From positions 1,798,001 to 1,862,000 of the forward strand of contig NZ_CP007456.1 of assembly GCF_000800455.1 (NCBI RefSeq): a stretch of DNA of 64,000 bases. The letters are read 5' to 3'. Source of the stretch: Bifidobacterium catenulatum PV20-2. Its GTDB lineage: Bacteria > Actinomycetota > Actinomycetes > Actinomycetales > Bifidobacteriaceae. A program made the position numbers and the translations under genes. How positions within the stretch are numbered: position 1 is the first letter of the stretch; every line of letters starts with the position of its first letter. Positions 22,975-34,070 of the stretch are shown piece after piece. The notes beneath the pieces were generated by a model. It had not been told where the DNA came from, did not search any database, and saw nothing but the letters and a program-made list of their open reading frames with translations.

Positions 22975-23000
22975 ATACCAGCATTTGAGCTGATTGCCAA
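22972..23000 (-). promoter_or_regulatory. Promoter of the copper ATPase gene
   Basis: TTGGCA (22995-23000) and TATACA (22972-22977) are 17 bases apart on the minus strand, and TG occupies the extended -10 position. The transcript would have a leader of about 40 bases before ATG 22922. Confidence 0.7.
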
Positions 23001-23047
23001 GAGTCAGCGCACAGCTTTATTACGTAGGTATACGACGATATGAATAA

Positions 23048-23097
23048 TCCCCAAATCGCCGATGCCTGAAATAAGCCAACATCAGCCGGTTTGGGGA
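23048..23097 (-). terminator. Terminator-like hairpin after dapB
   Basis: TCCCCAAA (23090-23097) pairs with TTTGGGGA (23048-23055) on the minus strand. A further imperfect helix (CCGGCTGATG with CATCGGCG) extends it inward, and TTATTCAT follows. It lies 25 bases past the dapB stop. Confidence 0.6.
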
Positions 23098-23122
23098 CTA
23101 TTTACCGTTCAACCGTAAGGAT

Positions 23123-24004
<882 letters not shown>

Positions 24005-24038
24005 TTAATTCGCATAGTATCTATGAATCACAGATCAT

Positions 24039-25403
24039 CTATGAATGTTGCGAAACACTTCGACGCGTGATCACCCAGCCGAGCAGGGCAAACGGAATCG
24101 AGGCGAGCACGAAAATCCATGGCAGCATCAGGCTCACGTCGGGTGTGGCGTGATCCAATATGATACCGGTGATCATCGAACCGAATGATGCGCCGACGGT
24201 TCCCGCAGTGCTCACCCAGGAAAGACCTTCGGTCAACGACTCTTCAGGAACGGTTTCCTTCATCACAAGGTTGCCCGATGCGAACACCGGCGAAACAGCC
24301 AGACCGGTGATAATTTCCATAATGCCCATTACGATCAGATTGCCTTGGCACAGGTGAATTACAAAGAAGCCGACGGTGATCATCGCGAGGAACATGATCA
24401 TGTAACGCCAACGGGACCCTTTGAGCTCGAGCGTTCCGAAAACCAGCGCGCCCATGCATGAACCGACCGCTAGCATCGCCAGCTGCACGCCGAGCACGGA
24501 ATCAAGATGCAACGATTTCATGACGGCCGTCATGGACGTGTCGAATGCGGTGAAACTCATATTGAATATGATGAAAACCAGCAACAACGGAATCACGCCA
24601 GCATAAGTGAATACGCTACGTTTCTTGGCTGCGTCGTTTGTTTTCAGCTGTGCGATGGTCAGCCTGTCGCGCGGTGCGGAACCCGAATCGCCAATATTGC
24701 TGGCATCGCCATCGATAGTCAATCGCACATCAGCATCGTCGGAAGAGGCCGAAACGACCTTGACTTCATGCACGACCGGCGGCTGCGTATCCTTCAATGT
24801 GAAGAAAATGGTACCGCCAAGGGCGCAGGCAATCGTTGGCACGAACAACTGCGAAACAGGGTGCACGGAAGCCGCAAGGAACGCTGCGAGAATCGGTCCG
24901 AAAATGAATACGATCTCATCGATGGCGGATTCCAGCGCGTATGCGGTGTTCAGCAGTTCGCCGTTGCCGGTGCGGTCGAGCACATACGCCCAGCGCGTAC
25001 GCACGAGCGCGCCGAACGAGAACTGCGTAAGCCCCATCACCACAGCCAGCGCAAACAGCAGCGGGATCGGCACGCGCACCAATGCGGAGAACGCGAAACC
25101 AAGCATGGTGATGATTTGCACGATAAGCACCATCGAACCGACCTTGCGCTGGCCGAATCGGTCGAACAGTCGCGCGTACAGTGGCGTGACCGCTGCGGTG
25201 GCGAGCACATACGCCGCGCTCATCACGCCCGCGATCGTCCAATTGTCGTACAGGTGGTTGAGTGCGAGAATAATGCCGAGGCCCATCATCGACATCGGCA
25301 GTCGCGCCAAAGCTCCGGAAGCGCAGAACGCTTTGGTTCCCGAAATGGAGAACAATACGGAATATGGCGACTTCGGGGTTTCGGTTGCGCTGGTGGCAGC
25401 CAT
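24039..25403 (-). CDS. Major facilitator superfamily transporter
   Basis: A 454-residue protein with about 12 hydrophobic helices in two halves. A long charged cytoplasmic loop (about 205-245, with VVSASSDDADVRLTIDGDAS) lies between helices 6 and 7. The short basic loop RLFDRFGQRKVGS (about 80) matches the family loop between helices 2 and 3. The substrate cannot be read from sequence; an efflux or sugar role is equally possible. The ATG at 25403 has TAAGGAG with good spacing. It is downstream of adnB on the same strand, with a structured 190-base gap between them. Confidence 0.85.
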   Translation of the reverse strand: MAATSATETPKSPYSVLFSISGTKAFCASGALARLPMSMMGLGIILALNHLYDNWTIAGVMSAAYVLATAAVTPLYARLFDRFGQRKVGSMVLIVQIITMLGFAFSALVRVPIPLLFALAVVMGLTQFSFGALVRTRWAYVLDRTGNGELLNTAYALESAIDEIVFIFGPILAAFLAASVHPVSQLFVPTIACALGGTIFFTLKDTQPPVVHEVKVVSASSDDADVRLTIDGDASNIGDSGSAPRDRLTIAQLKTNDAAKKRSVFTYAGVIPLLLVFIIFNMSFTAFDTSMTAVMKSLHLDSVLGVQLAMLAVGSCMGALVFGTLELKGSRWRYMIMFLAMITVGFFVIHLCQGNLIVMGIMEIITGLAVSPVFASGNLVMKETVPEESLTEGLSWVSTAGTVGASFGSMITGIILDHATPDVSLMLPWIFVLASIPFALLGWVITRRSVSQHS

Positions 25404-25469
25404 GATTATCGCTCCTTAACTTTCGTTGCGTCCGGCACGTGTGCCCGCCCACACATGCTGCACGAGGGT

Positions 25470-25534
25470 AGCGGCGCTCCTCCACAACGCTGCACGTAGT
25501 GCGTTACCCTACGAGCAGGCTGGAAAGCGCCGCT
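25470..25534. other. Long hairpin in the adnB-MFS gap
   Basis: AGCGGCGCT (25470-25478) pairs with AGCGCCGCT (25526-25534); TCCTCCA and TGGAA extend it with bulges. It lies about 70 bases upstream of the MFS start. No T-run follows on the minus strand, so it may be a leader structure rather than a terminator. Confidence 0.45.
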
Positions 25535-25592
25535 TTTCAACGATGATCAAGAACAAGCAGGATGCATACACGCGTCCTTTGGCGCACCAGCA

Positions 25593-28500
25593 CTAGTCGT
25601 TGTCGGATTGTTTCGGAATTCCGTAGCTCAACTCGGCAAGGATCTCTTCTTCTGTTTTGTCGGCGGCGTTCAGCTGCCGATTGCCCTCAACGGGCTCACT
25701 CAGATAGTAGAGGCAGGCGTCGATAGCATCAAGCGGTACGCCTTCCATTGCCGACAGCAGCAGCCGATACATATCCAACTGCACTAATTTTTCTTGTATT
25801 TCTTCTTTTTTTCTAGGTTTTTTTCCAGTTTTCCAATCAACTATCGTATATCGTTTCGATTGGTCCTTTTCATTGAGACCTCCGAAGAACACCGCGTCAA
25901 GCTTGCCGTTGACGATGGTGCCCAATTGCGGCACATTGACGACAATCTGCCGCTCCGCCCACGTGGGCTTACGTTGCGCCCATGCCGACGTAGCAAGACG
26001 CTGCTGCCAATCGAACAATGCATTGTTTTCCATCGCATTTTCGACCGTATTTTCGACTGCCGCATTATTTTCTTGAGATTGCATCCTATTGTTGCGTTCG
26101 ATTTCGGCAAGCATCGACGATCTCGATTCAGCTACGCGCATATTTCCGTTGCCTTCGGTACCGTCGACGATGCAATCAATATCCACGTCGGCCATAATGA
26201 ACCGTTCCGCCCACGCATGGAACTGCGTGCCCAGCTGCGCGGCCGGCGAGGCAACGTTCGGAATCGGACGCACAAGCCCACGCCAGTAGGTGCGGGCGCC
26301 ACGATCGTTCATCATGCCCGCGCGCGCCTGCAGGGAAGTGACGTTCTGACGGCCGGACGCAAGAATCTTCTCGCCTTGCGCACGCACCGAACGGTCGAAC
26401 GCGTCCTGCGATGCGTCGGTCAGCATGTCGGGCATGAGATTGTCATCATCGACCAGCAGCTGCGCGCAATGCAGCAGCGAACCGGCCGAACCGAGCGCAA
26501 CGTCATCAGCAACAGCATCCGCCCCCACGCCGGCATCCAAGTCCGCAGCGGTGGTGTCCATCGCATCACGCACCTGATCGGCGGACGAACGCAACATTTC
26601 GCAAGTCGCTTCAGTCAAATCGCACGGCCATGGCAGGAATCGCTCGCCTTCCAGAGGCTCAAGCGGCGCGTTCCAAGCATCGCCGACCACTGCATCCTCG
26701 AAATCGCAGGCATGCTCGCCCACGAAATATCCGTCTGGCAATGGCGCGCCAATCGAATGCAAGCTGGAAATGCCATTTTCGGAAAAATCATCTCCAGAAA
26801 AATCTACCCCCGTGGCGTCCTCAACTTCCGTAATATCGTCCAAATTGCTCGGTTCATTCGCCTTGGAAACGATATTGAGCATGGAGTCATACACTTCCTG
26901 CCAGAAATTCGACGATTTGGCCACTTGTCTGCGCTCACCCACGGCACGCGGATCACGGCTTTCCACATTCGTTTCGCTATAGGTGAGCAACGCCTCATGA
27001 CGGGCGCGGGTCAACGCCACGTATGCGAGACGACGCTCGTCGGCATGCAACCGGCGGCCATATTCCTCGCTCTGCGTCAAATACAGTCCATCAGGATCGA
27101 CGCCTTCCATGTCGTCGACATTCATGGTGCGCAGGGTGCCGAACACTTCATCGTCGATGATTTCCGCATCTTCCAAGGCTTCCAAGGCCTCCAACGGATT
27201 CCAGCCGACGAGCGCGTCATGGGGGAATCGCGGCAGAATATCCGCATCCACGCGCACAGGAACAGGCACCGCGGCGGGATTCGTCAGCCACGTTTTGGCG
27301 TTTTCATGGTATTCGGGAGGCGTCCATACGCCATCCCGGAAACCATTGAGATGCGTTTCATCAACGGCCACGCTCAGATTGTCGCCCTTGTTACTGGGAA
27401 ATCCGCCATCAGTCATGCCGACCACGGCCACGGCATCCCATTCAAGCCCCTTCGACTGGTGCACGGTCATCAACACCACGTCGACGGGCACATCGGGGGC
27501 CACCGCGTTCTCTTCGGAAGCGTCGCGCAGCGAATCCACCCATGAGATGAACGCGCGCAGACTCGGCACGCCTTGCGATGCGATCTCCTGCATATACGTG
27601 TCGACGAGTTTCATCACAGCGTCTATCGGCGACTTGGCGAGCGCCACGTGGGAGGCGTCAAGCGTGGCCTCGGCATGATCGGCATGCATATGCCGAGCCA
27701 GTAGCATGTCGATGTCAAGATTCAACGCCGTAATAGCTTCGCGAACCACCTCCGGCAGCGGGTGGCCGAGCACACGCTGTACTTGGCGGAGCATATCCGC
27801 GGCACGCAGCACCGCCTGCACTCCCCTGCGGCTCAGCCTGCCATCGATGAGTTGTTCAAGATCGTCGCGCAGCATGAGATCCACCAGAAAAACAGCATTT
27901 GGCACTTGGTCGCGGTATTCGCGCACAGTGGAGCGGATTTCAGCATTCGACAGACCAGAGTCGGAAATTGTTTCGCCATTTCCGAAATCACTGGTTTTCC
28001 CGGAAGTACCGGAATCACCGGAATTTATAGAATCACCGGAATTCCCAGCTTTCGTAGCATGCGCAGGAACAATTCCCGCCGATACGAGCGCACGATACCG
28101 GTACACCGTATTCACTCGCTCCGCCGTGTCCGCAAGCGCCTGCAGATCGTCGGCTTCAACGGCGAATCGTGGCGTCGCCAGCAGTCGCATAAGCGCCGCA
28201 CTGTCGGTATGGTCGCTGACTACGTGCAGCAGGGCGAACACATCCTGCACTTCCGGACGTTCCAGCAGGACCGCCTGCCCCACGACCAGCGTGGTCAGTC
28301 CGGCCTGCTCTAGCGCTTCCGCGTATTTCGGCATGGTTCCTTTGGATCGGAACAGCACCGCCACATGCGGGCGATTGTCTTTCGCACCATGGTCGAGGTC
28401 ACGCGCAGAGGGCGTATGCAGGGCGATCGCATGTTTGGCGAAACGCACGACCGCATCGACTTCCTGACCGAATGTGGCAAATCCGAGCACGCCAACCGTG

Positions 28501-29783
28501 CCTTCGGGTGCTTCTTCGATATTGGAGAGCGCAGGCACGTCGACTTCGCGCATCAGCGAGCTGCTGAGGCGTCTGGCTGGCAGACGCAACGGTTTAGTGA
28601 GATTGTTCGCCGCTTCGAGCACCATGCGCGAATTGCGCCGCGTCACCGTCAATGCGAACGGTTTGCTGGTGGCGTCCATGCCGAAATCGTGTTGCAGCAT
28701 ACGGAATGCGCCCGGACTTGCGCCTCGCCATGCGTAGATCGATTGGAAGGGGTCGCCGACCGCGTTGACCGCGCTGCGATGCGTATCGTCAACGTGGAAC
28801 AGCGCGCTCAGCAGTGCGGCCTGCGTGGTGGAGGTGTCTTGGTATTCGTCAAGAAGCACATGCGAGTAGCGTTTGCGGTACGTTGCGCCGATGGACGGGA
28901 ATCGGGAGACCAGTTGGAATGCCGCGATGGTGAAATCGCTGAATTCCGCCATATTGCAGGCGCGTTTTTCGGCATGATAATCAAGCACGAGGTCGAGCAG
29001 CAGATTGCGCTGCTTGGCGACGGATGCGAGTTGCGCACTGTTGTATACGCACATGCTGTGCCCAAGTTCGCGGTATTTCTCCAGTTTCTTTTCGTAATCC
29101 GCGTCGGAATCCTTTTTCAGCCGTTTTGGTGGTTTTTTGGATTTTGGCTGCTCAGTTGGCACGGTTTCACCGTCAAGCGCCTTGTCGACCTGTTTGATGA
29201 ACGCTTCGTCCCAGTCGCGCACGCGTTGCACCGCCTCGTCGAAGCTGGTGCAGTCGCCGCCGATCATAGCTCCGGAAATGGCGTTGGACAGGGCGAATAC
29301 GTTGCCCGCTATGGTGTTGAACGATTTCAGATCGCCGTCGAACGCCATGAGATCGCCCATATGCTTGTCGAGCACGGTGTGGATGAGCTGCATGGCTCCG
29401 GCTTCGCTCAATGGCTGCGTGTTTTGGTCGAAGCCGACAAGCAGTCCGTATTGACGCACGATGGATTGGAAGAAAGCATCGTACGTGGAGACTTCCGGTT
29501 TGAGGAACGCCATATTCGCCGATTTCAGCCCACGTTCACGCTGGTTGCAGCTCACGGCCGCGGACACGCGTGACAGCAGTTCCGAAGCCGCTTTGCGCGT
29601 GAAAGTCAGTCCGAGGATTTTTTCAGGGCTCACACCTTGTTCGATCAGTGTGATGATTCGCCTTGTCATTGTGTAGGTTTTGCCCGATCCGGCACCGGCG
29701 ACCACCACCACATCCCCATAGGAGGGCGCTTGGATAACGGCGGCCTGCTCCGGACTGTCGGTGAATTTCGTAGTTCCGCTCAT
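25593..29783 (-). CDS. adnB: UvrD-type helicase with C-terminal RecB-type nuclease, AdnB-like
   Basis: A protein of about 1396 residues, the second subunit of a heterodimeric helicase-nuclease that processes double-strand breaks for recombination. Motor motifs seen: Walker A in VAGAGSGKT (about 28-36), LGLTFTRKAASEL, the Walker B-type LLDEYQDTS, VHQSKGLEWDAV, and the motif VI-like YVALTRARHEAL. C-terminal nuclease motifs: GTQFHAWAE, GKLDAVFF, IVDWKTGKK, QLDMYRLLLS. The motor is therefore fully intact, as known for mycobacterial AdnB, which drives translocation. I chose ATG 29783 with AGGAG upstream; its ATGA overlaps the stop of the preceding subunit, so translation is coupled. The longer frame upstream lies inside that gene. 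Confidence 0.88.
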   Translation of the reverse strand: MSGTTKFTDSPEQAAVIQAPSYGDVVVVAGAGSGKTYTMTRRIITLIEQGVSPEKILGLTFTRKAASELLSRVSAAVSCNQRERGLKSANMAFLKPEVSTYDAFFQSIVRQYGLLVGFDQNTQPLSEAGAMQLIHTVLDKHMGDLMAFDGDLKSFNTIAGNVFALSNAISGAMIGGDCTSFDEAVQRVRDWDEAFIKQVDKALDGETVPTEQPKSKKPPKRLKKDSDADYEKKLEKYRELGHSMCVYNSAQLASVAKQRNLLLDLVLDYHAEKRACNMAEFSDFTIAAFQLVSRFPSIGATYRKRYSHVLLDEYQDTSTTQAALLSALFHVDDTHRSAVNAVGDPFQSIYAWRGASPGAFRMLQHDFGMDATSKPFALTVTRRNSRMVLEAANNLTKPLRLPARRLSSSLMREVDVPALSNIEEAPEGTVGVLGFATFGQEVDAVVRFAKHAIALHTPSARDLDHGAKDNRPHVAVLFRSKGTMPKYAEALEQAGLTTLVVGQAVLLERPEVQDVFALLHVVSDHTDSAALMRLLATPRFAVEADDLQALADTAERVNTVYRYRALVSAGIVPAHATKAGNSGDSINSGDSGTSGKTSDFGNGETISDSGLSNAEIRSTVREYRDQVPNAVFLVDLMLRDDLEQLIDGRLSRRGVQAVLRAADMLRQVQRVLGHPLPEVVREAITALNLDIDMLLARHMHADHAEATLDASHVALAKSPIDAVMKLVDTYMQEIASQGVPSLRAFISWVDSLRDASEENAVAPDVPVDVVLMTVHQSKGLEWDAVAVVGMTDGGFPSNKGDNLSVAVDETHLNGFRDGVWTPPEYHENAKTWLTNPAAVPVPVRVDADILPRFPHDALVGWNPLEALEALEDAEIIDDEVFGTLRTMNVDDMEGVDPDGLYLTQSEEYGRRLHADERRLAYVALTRARHEALLTYSETNVESRDPRAVGERRQVAKSSNFWQEVYDSMLNIVSKANEPSNLDDITEVEDATGVDFSGDDFSENGISSLHSIGAPLPDGYFVGEHACDFEDAVVGDAWNAPLEPLEGERFLPWPCDLTEATCEMLRSSADQVRDAMDTTAADLDAGVGADAVADDVALGSAGSLLHCAQLLVDDDNLMPDMLTDASQDAFDRSVRAQGEKILASGRQNVTSLQARAGMMNDRGARTYWRGLVRPIPNVASPAAQLGTQFHAWAERFIMADVDIDCIVDGTEGNGNMRVAESRSSMLAEIERNNRMQSQENNAAVENTVENAMENNALFDWQQRLATSAWAQRKPTWAERQIVVNVPQLGTIVNGKLDAVFFGGLNEKDQSKRYTIVDWKTGKKPRKKEEIQEKLVQLDMYRLLLSAMEGVPLDAIDACLYYLSEPVEGNRQLNAADKTEEEILAELSYGIPKQSDND

Positions 29784-32700
29784 GCCGTTCTCCTGTCGAA
29801 TACGGTGTTCTGTTCGCCCGCGCAGGCCGGGCAGACCGCAGTGTTCCTGCAATATTTCATATGTTCCAATGTTGGTCTTGCCGTAATTTCGCTTGCCCTG
29901 CTGGCTGCGGCAGCGTAGAAGACTCTGGCGATCATGGTGAGGGACCATACCGCCATGGTGTCTCGCAAACCGACGAACTCACTCCAATGCTCGTCGCTCA
30001 CTTCCAGCGGTGGAATCATCTCGTCAAGTCCGTCATGGAAATCCTTATCGAGTTGTTTGACGTAGTAGCGCGGCACGAATGCGCCCGTATTCAGGCTTCC
30101 GTTCGCAAACAACGACTGCTGCATATGCGATTCGGCGGCGGTGTTGCCATGTGGTGCCGGGAATGCATGATCCGCTACGTGAAACAGCGCGCTTTGCGTG
30201 ATGTTCGGCGCCGCAGCCACCGCCTGTGCCCCACGCAGGCCGCTTCCTTCGGGGAACACGAGTCCCAGTTGGTAGCAGACGAGCTGCAGATCGTTGAACA
30301 GGCCTTCGCCGTTCGGACTTGCACCGGTTTTGTAGTCGATCAGACGCACTTGCTGCGTACCGTCCGCCATGTCACGGCGTTCCAAACGGTCAATTCTGCC
30401 GGTCAAGCGCACGGTGAGATGCTCGCTCATGCCTGTTTGAGGCCATCCTCCGACCAACGTTCCCATAATGGCGATCAATTCGTTTCGTGAAATCGCATGA
30501 ATACCGTCCATCGCATTGTAGGCGGCGAGAATATCGTCGAAATCGAATTTTGCGGTGAATTTCAGTTCAGGTTCGACTTTCGTAAGTTTTCCAACGCTGA
30601 ACGCATCATTGTTTTTGATTGGATAATCACCATGATTCGATTGCACGAAATACGTGGCAATGTTACGCAACGCATCTCGCGCCTTTTTATCTTTTTTCAA
30701 TGCCTGATATCGTTGCGCGGGATCGGTGATACCGTTCAGATCGCCGCGTAGACGCTCATATTCGGCATACATTTGCTCGGTGATCGCGTCGATGTTGTCC
30801 ATATCGCTGATGGCGGTGTGCTGTTCCGGCATGTCAAGTCCGGCTTCGGTGGCCTTCTGCGCCACCATGTGGATCAGCGAACCGAAACTCGTGGCGGCGC
30901 TGCCCATGCGCGGGCCGGAGAAACGGTTTTCAAGCATCCAGCACACCGGGCACGCCCACAGATCGTCCACCGCGGACGGAGACAGGGTTACCACGTCGGA
31001 TTGCCGTGTCTTGCCATCCTGAATCGTTTTCCGCGCAGCGGACGAAACAGGTTCCTCCACGAACGGCCAACAATCGGGATTAGCCGCCCTAATGCCTCGC
31101 GAGGACAGCAATGCCAATGTTGCAGCGGCGTCACGCGCCTTCGGGCTGTCCGGCGGTTCCATCGCAAGCACACTTCGCGCGGCCGCGATCAAACCACGGG
31201 GATCGGATTCAAGTCCCGCATAATCGCCCTGACTGCCGATCGCCGCATATTCGCGCCGTTCCATATCGGCGTCTCTATCGCGGTCAAACCATTCCGGCAC
31301 ATATCCGTACAGAAAATCAGATGGCACGTGGTCGTCGTTCAGCACGGCGCTCATCACCGCACGCTCATCGGCACGGGTCAATGCCACCAGGAAGCTTTTC
31401 TGCTCGGATGCGAGCACGGCAGCCAATTGCGCATCCCGCTTGCCCGCCGAAGTGATGACGGTATCGGACAGTTCGCCATGCAACATCACATCGGCGAGTT
31501 CCTCACCGCCGAACAATGTGTTGCGTGGCGTAAGATTCGGCCATTGCCCTTGCTGCAAGGACGGCAGAAACACCAGGTTCCAATGCCTTCCCGCCGCGCC
31601 CGCGGGCGTGGTCAGCGTCACCGCCTGGTCGATGGGCGCGGTATGCGCCAACGAATCCGCCTCGATGGTCAGCGAGCGCACCTGTTCCATGAACGCTTCG
31701 ATGGTGTGCGCGGCGAACTCGCCGCTTGATTCGCCGCCGGAAGCGTAGTCGAACAAGCGCATCGCCGCATCAAGTCGGTCGTTTGCGGCACGGCCGGCCG
31801 CCGAATTTTCCAAGGCTACGCGCTGCCAGATTTCCGCTTTTCCACAGGCACGCCATGCGCAATCCAATACGTATTGCGGTTCGCGCAAAACCAGCTTGCG
31901 TTCCGCCTCGCACGTTTTGTCAAGCACCTTCCACAATGACGCGAAAGCCTTGACATGTGGATCCGAACCCGTCACGGAGGAGATCGTGTCGATCACACGA
32001 TCGGCGTTTCCTTCCAGAAGAAGCACGTACAGCGCGTCCATATCGAATACGGGATCATCATGGTCTCCATCATGTTGACCATCGTCGGCAATCGCATGGT
32101 ATTTCGCCATGTATTCATGCCAATCCGCCATCAAACGCGGCAGCGACGATTGCCGTTCAACGTCCGTCTTCGCCATGTTCGCAGAATCCTGCGCGCGAAT
32201 CTCATCATCGTCCACAATCTCAGCGAGCGAAGCCAACGCATGCATCGCGGATTCCACGGACGCGAGACGGGCCGGACGCCCTTCATGCCGCTTGTCGCCG
32301 CCGACCGTAATCAGTGGGGATGCCATGATCAACGCCACACGTGAGCGAATATAGGATCCGGCCGACTGCGGATCCATGCCCGAAGCCGCGATCGTCCGCT
32401 TCTTCAATTCCGCCAATTCGATCAGCGCGAACAGGCCTTGCACGAACGGTTCATCCTTCAACGGTCGTGTCACGCTCGAATAGCGCACGGGAACGCCGTC
32501 GGCACGCAAACGCTCGCCAAACGTGCGTACGGTGGCATTGTCGTGTGCAATCACAGCCATGTCGTTCCATTCGCGGGAACGCTGCAAATGCTCGGTTTTG
32601 ATCTTCCACACCACGTCGTCGAGCTCTTCGGATGCGGAACGGTACAGAGCTGTTTCCACGCTGCCATCAGCGGGCGTGATGCGAGCATCCGTATTGCCGG

Positions 32701-33829
32701 ACGACAACACTTCGATAGGCATCGCGCCCGGTATGTTCCGCATTTTGCCCGGACGCTCAGGCAGGGGCACGTCAGTCGGTTCCATGCTTGCAATCGACAG
32801 GCTTACGCGGGTCGCGACAAGCGTCCGATAGTCGTCATGCGCGTTTTGCCTGTTCGACGCGTTTTGCATGGTTTGCGCACTATCGTTTTCGCATGCAGCA
32901 TACAGGTTTTCGACGCGCTCCAATCGCGCTCCCATGCGCGCCTGTGCCTCGTCGAACAGATATTCCGGATACGATCCACGGAACGTCTGCACGGCTTCGT
33001 CGGGATTGCCCACCAACAGCAGACGCGTCCCGCGATTATGCAAAGCCTCAAGCAGAGCGAAACCAGCCAACGTCGCATCCTGGAAATCGTCGACGATCAG
33101 CATGTCTGGAATATCGGCATCCCATATGTCAGGCACGGCCTCGGTAGCGTCGATCATCAGTTGTGACGCATCAAGACGGTATTCGCCGGAATAGGCTGCG
33201 CGAATCGCCGCATTGTATTCCTCACGCAGCGCGAAAGCGAGACGCCACTGGGTACGCAGGCGTTCACGACGCGCGTCAAGCTCGCCATTCCTGCTGGCCG
33301 CACGGGCGATGAGCATGTCTTCAAGCTCCGGTTTCGCACCGATTTCATTCATGCGCGCAAGCATGTCTCGCAATTGGCTGGCGAATGCGTCGGTGGAATC
33401 GTCGGCCACCAGTCCGGACCATTCGGAAACAGCGAAATATACGCGCAGCAGATCGCAGATAGCGCACTCGTCGCCATGCTGCCTATGTTCCACATGTGAT
33501 GCAAGCACCTTGCGGATGATCACATCCTGTTCGGCGCCGTTCAACAGTTTCGGCAACGGTTTGCCCTGTGCGGATCTTGCGGCCGTCAGCAGGCGGAATG
33601 CGATGGCCGACAATGTGGTGACCGGTCGAGCCTGCGAAACCACAGACAATTCACGGATCGCGCGATCGCCCAACATGTCGGCGATCTGTCTGCCGGACAC
33701 CGTCATCACGGCATTCGCATCACCATACAGCTTCATCGCGGCGATCAGCATGTCCAACGCAAACTCGGTTTTTCCACTGCGTGGCGCTCCCGCAACCAAC
33801 GTGACGTGAGCCAGATCTTCCAAATCCAT
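29780..33829 (-). CDS. adnA: UvrD-like/AddB-like helicase-nuclease subunit, AdnA-like
   Basis: A protein of about 1349 residues, the first subunit of the pair. The Walker A-type site AGAPRSGKT is present. The Walker B region reads LIVDDFQDA instead of DEYQD, and the helicase motifs are generally weaker than in the downstream subunit, fitting the vestigial motor known for mycobacterial AdnA. The C-terminal nuclease shows FGSLIHMVAQ, LTGRIDRLE, LIDYKTGA and QLVCYQLGL, bracketed by cysteines (CPVC and YCRNTAVCPAC) that look like an iron-sulfur cluster as in AddB. Starts: ATG 33829 or 33832 after GGGAGG; ATG 33856 lies directly on another GGAGG. It overlaps the downstream gene by ATGA and is divergent from the kinase gene. 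Confidence 0.82.
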   Translation of the reverse strand: MDLEDLAHVTLVAGAPRSGKTEFALDMLIAAMKLYGDANAVMTVSGRQIADMLGDRAIRELSVVSQARPVTTLSAIAFRLLTAARSAQGKPLPKLLNGAEQDVIIRKVLASHVEHRQHGDECAICDLLRVYFAVSEWSGLVADDSTDAFASQLRDMLARMNEIGAKPELEDMLIARAASRNGELDARRERLRTQWRLAFALREEYNAAIRAAYSGEYRLDASQLMIDATEAVPDIWDADIPDMLIVDDFQDATLAGFALLEALHNRGTRLLLVGNPDEAVQTFRGSYPEYLFDEAQARMGARLERVENLYAACENDSAQTMQNASNRQNAHDDYRTLVATRVSLSIASMEPTDVPLPERPGKMRNIPGAMPIEVLSSGNTDARITPADGSVETALYRSASEELDDVVWKIKTEHLQRSREWNDMAVIAHDNATVRTFGERLRADGVPVRYSSVTRPLKDEPFVQGLFALIELAELKKRTIAASGMDPQSAGSYIRSRVALIMASPLITVGGDKRHEGRPARLASVESAMHALASLAEIVDDDEIRAQDSANMAKTDVERQSSLPRLMADWHEYMAKYHAIADDGQHDGDHDDPVFDMDALYVLLLEGNADRVIDTISSVTGSDPHVKAFASLWKVLDKTCEAERKLVLREPQYVLDCAWRACGKAEIWQRVALENSAAGRAANDRLDAAMRLFDYASGGESSGEFAAHTIEAFMEQVRSLTIEADSLAHTAPIDQAVTLTTPAGAAGRHWNLVFLPSLQQGQWPNLTPRNTLFGGEELADVMLHGELSDTVITSAGKRDAQLAAVLASEQKSFLVALTRADERAVMSAVLNDDHVPSDFLYGYVPEWFDRDRDADMERREYAAIGSQGDYAGLESDPRGLIAAARSVLAMEPPDSPKARDAAATLALLSSRGIRAANPDCWPFVEEPVSSAARKTIQDGKTRQSDVVTLSPSAVDDLWACPVCWMLENRFSGPRMGSAATSFGSLIHMVAQKATEAGLDMPEQHTAISDMDNIDAITEQMYAEYERLRGDLNGITDPAQRYQALKKDKKARDALRNIATYFVQSNHGDYPIKNNDAFSVGKLTKVEPELKFTAKFDFDDILAAYNAMDGIHAISRNELIAIMGTLVGGWPQTGMSEHLTVRLTGRIDRLERRDMADGTQQVRLIDYKTGASPNGEGLFNDLQLVCYQLGLVFPEGSGLRGAQAVAAAPNITQSALFHVADHAFPAPHGNTAAESHMQQSLFANGSLNTGAFVPRYYVKQLDKDFHDGLDEMIPPLEVSDEHWSEFVGLRDTMAVWSLTMIARVFYAAAASRASEITARPTLEHMKYCRNTAVCPACAGEQNTVFDRRTA

Positions 33830-34070
33830 CATGCCTCCCAACACTACTAGTCTCATCCTCCCTTACCTGACAGAATCCGGCAATGGGAAAACTTATGCCG
33901 GAAGGCTCGATGGCTGCGAAAGGGGCGGAAGACATGGGAACAGCCTCGAACGCCCGTCTTTGCATGCGAATATTCAACCCCTTACTGGTAGGTTTTTGGG
34001 TTGGTCTTCGGCTAACATGGCCTTTGGAGAGAGCGGCTGAAAACATACGCACTACGAGGAAAGAGAGCAT

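Noticed and set aside
25794..29573. Several long plus-strand frames opposite adnB
   Set aside because: Antisense shadows; the minus-strand protein carries all helicase and nuclease motifs.
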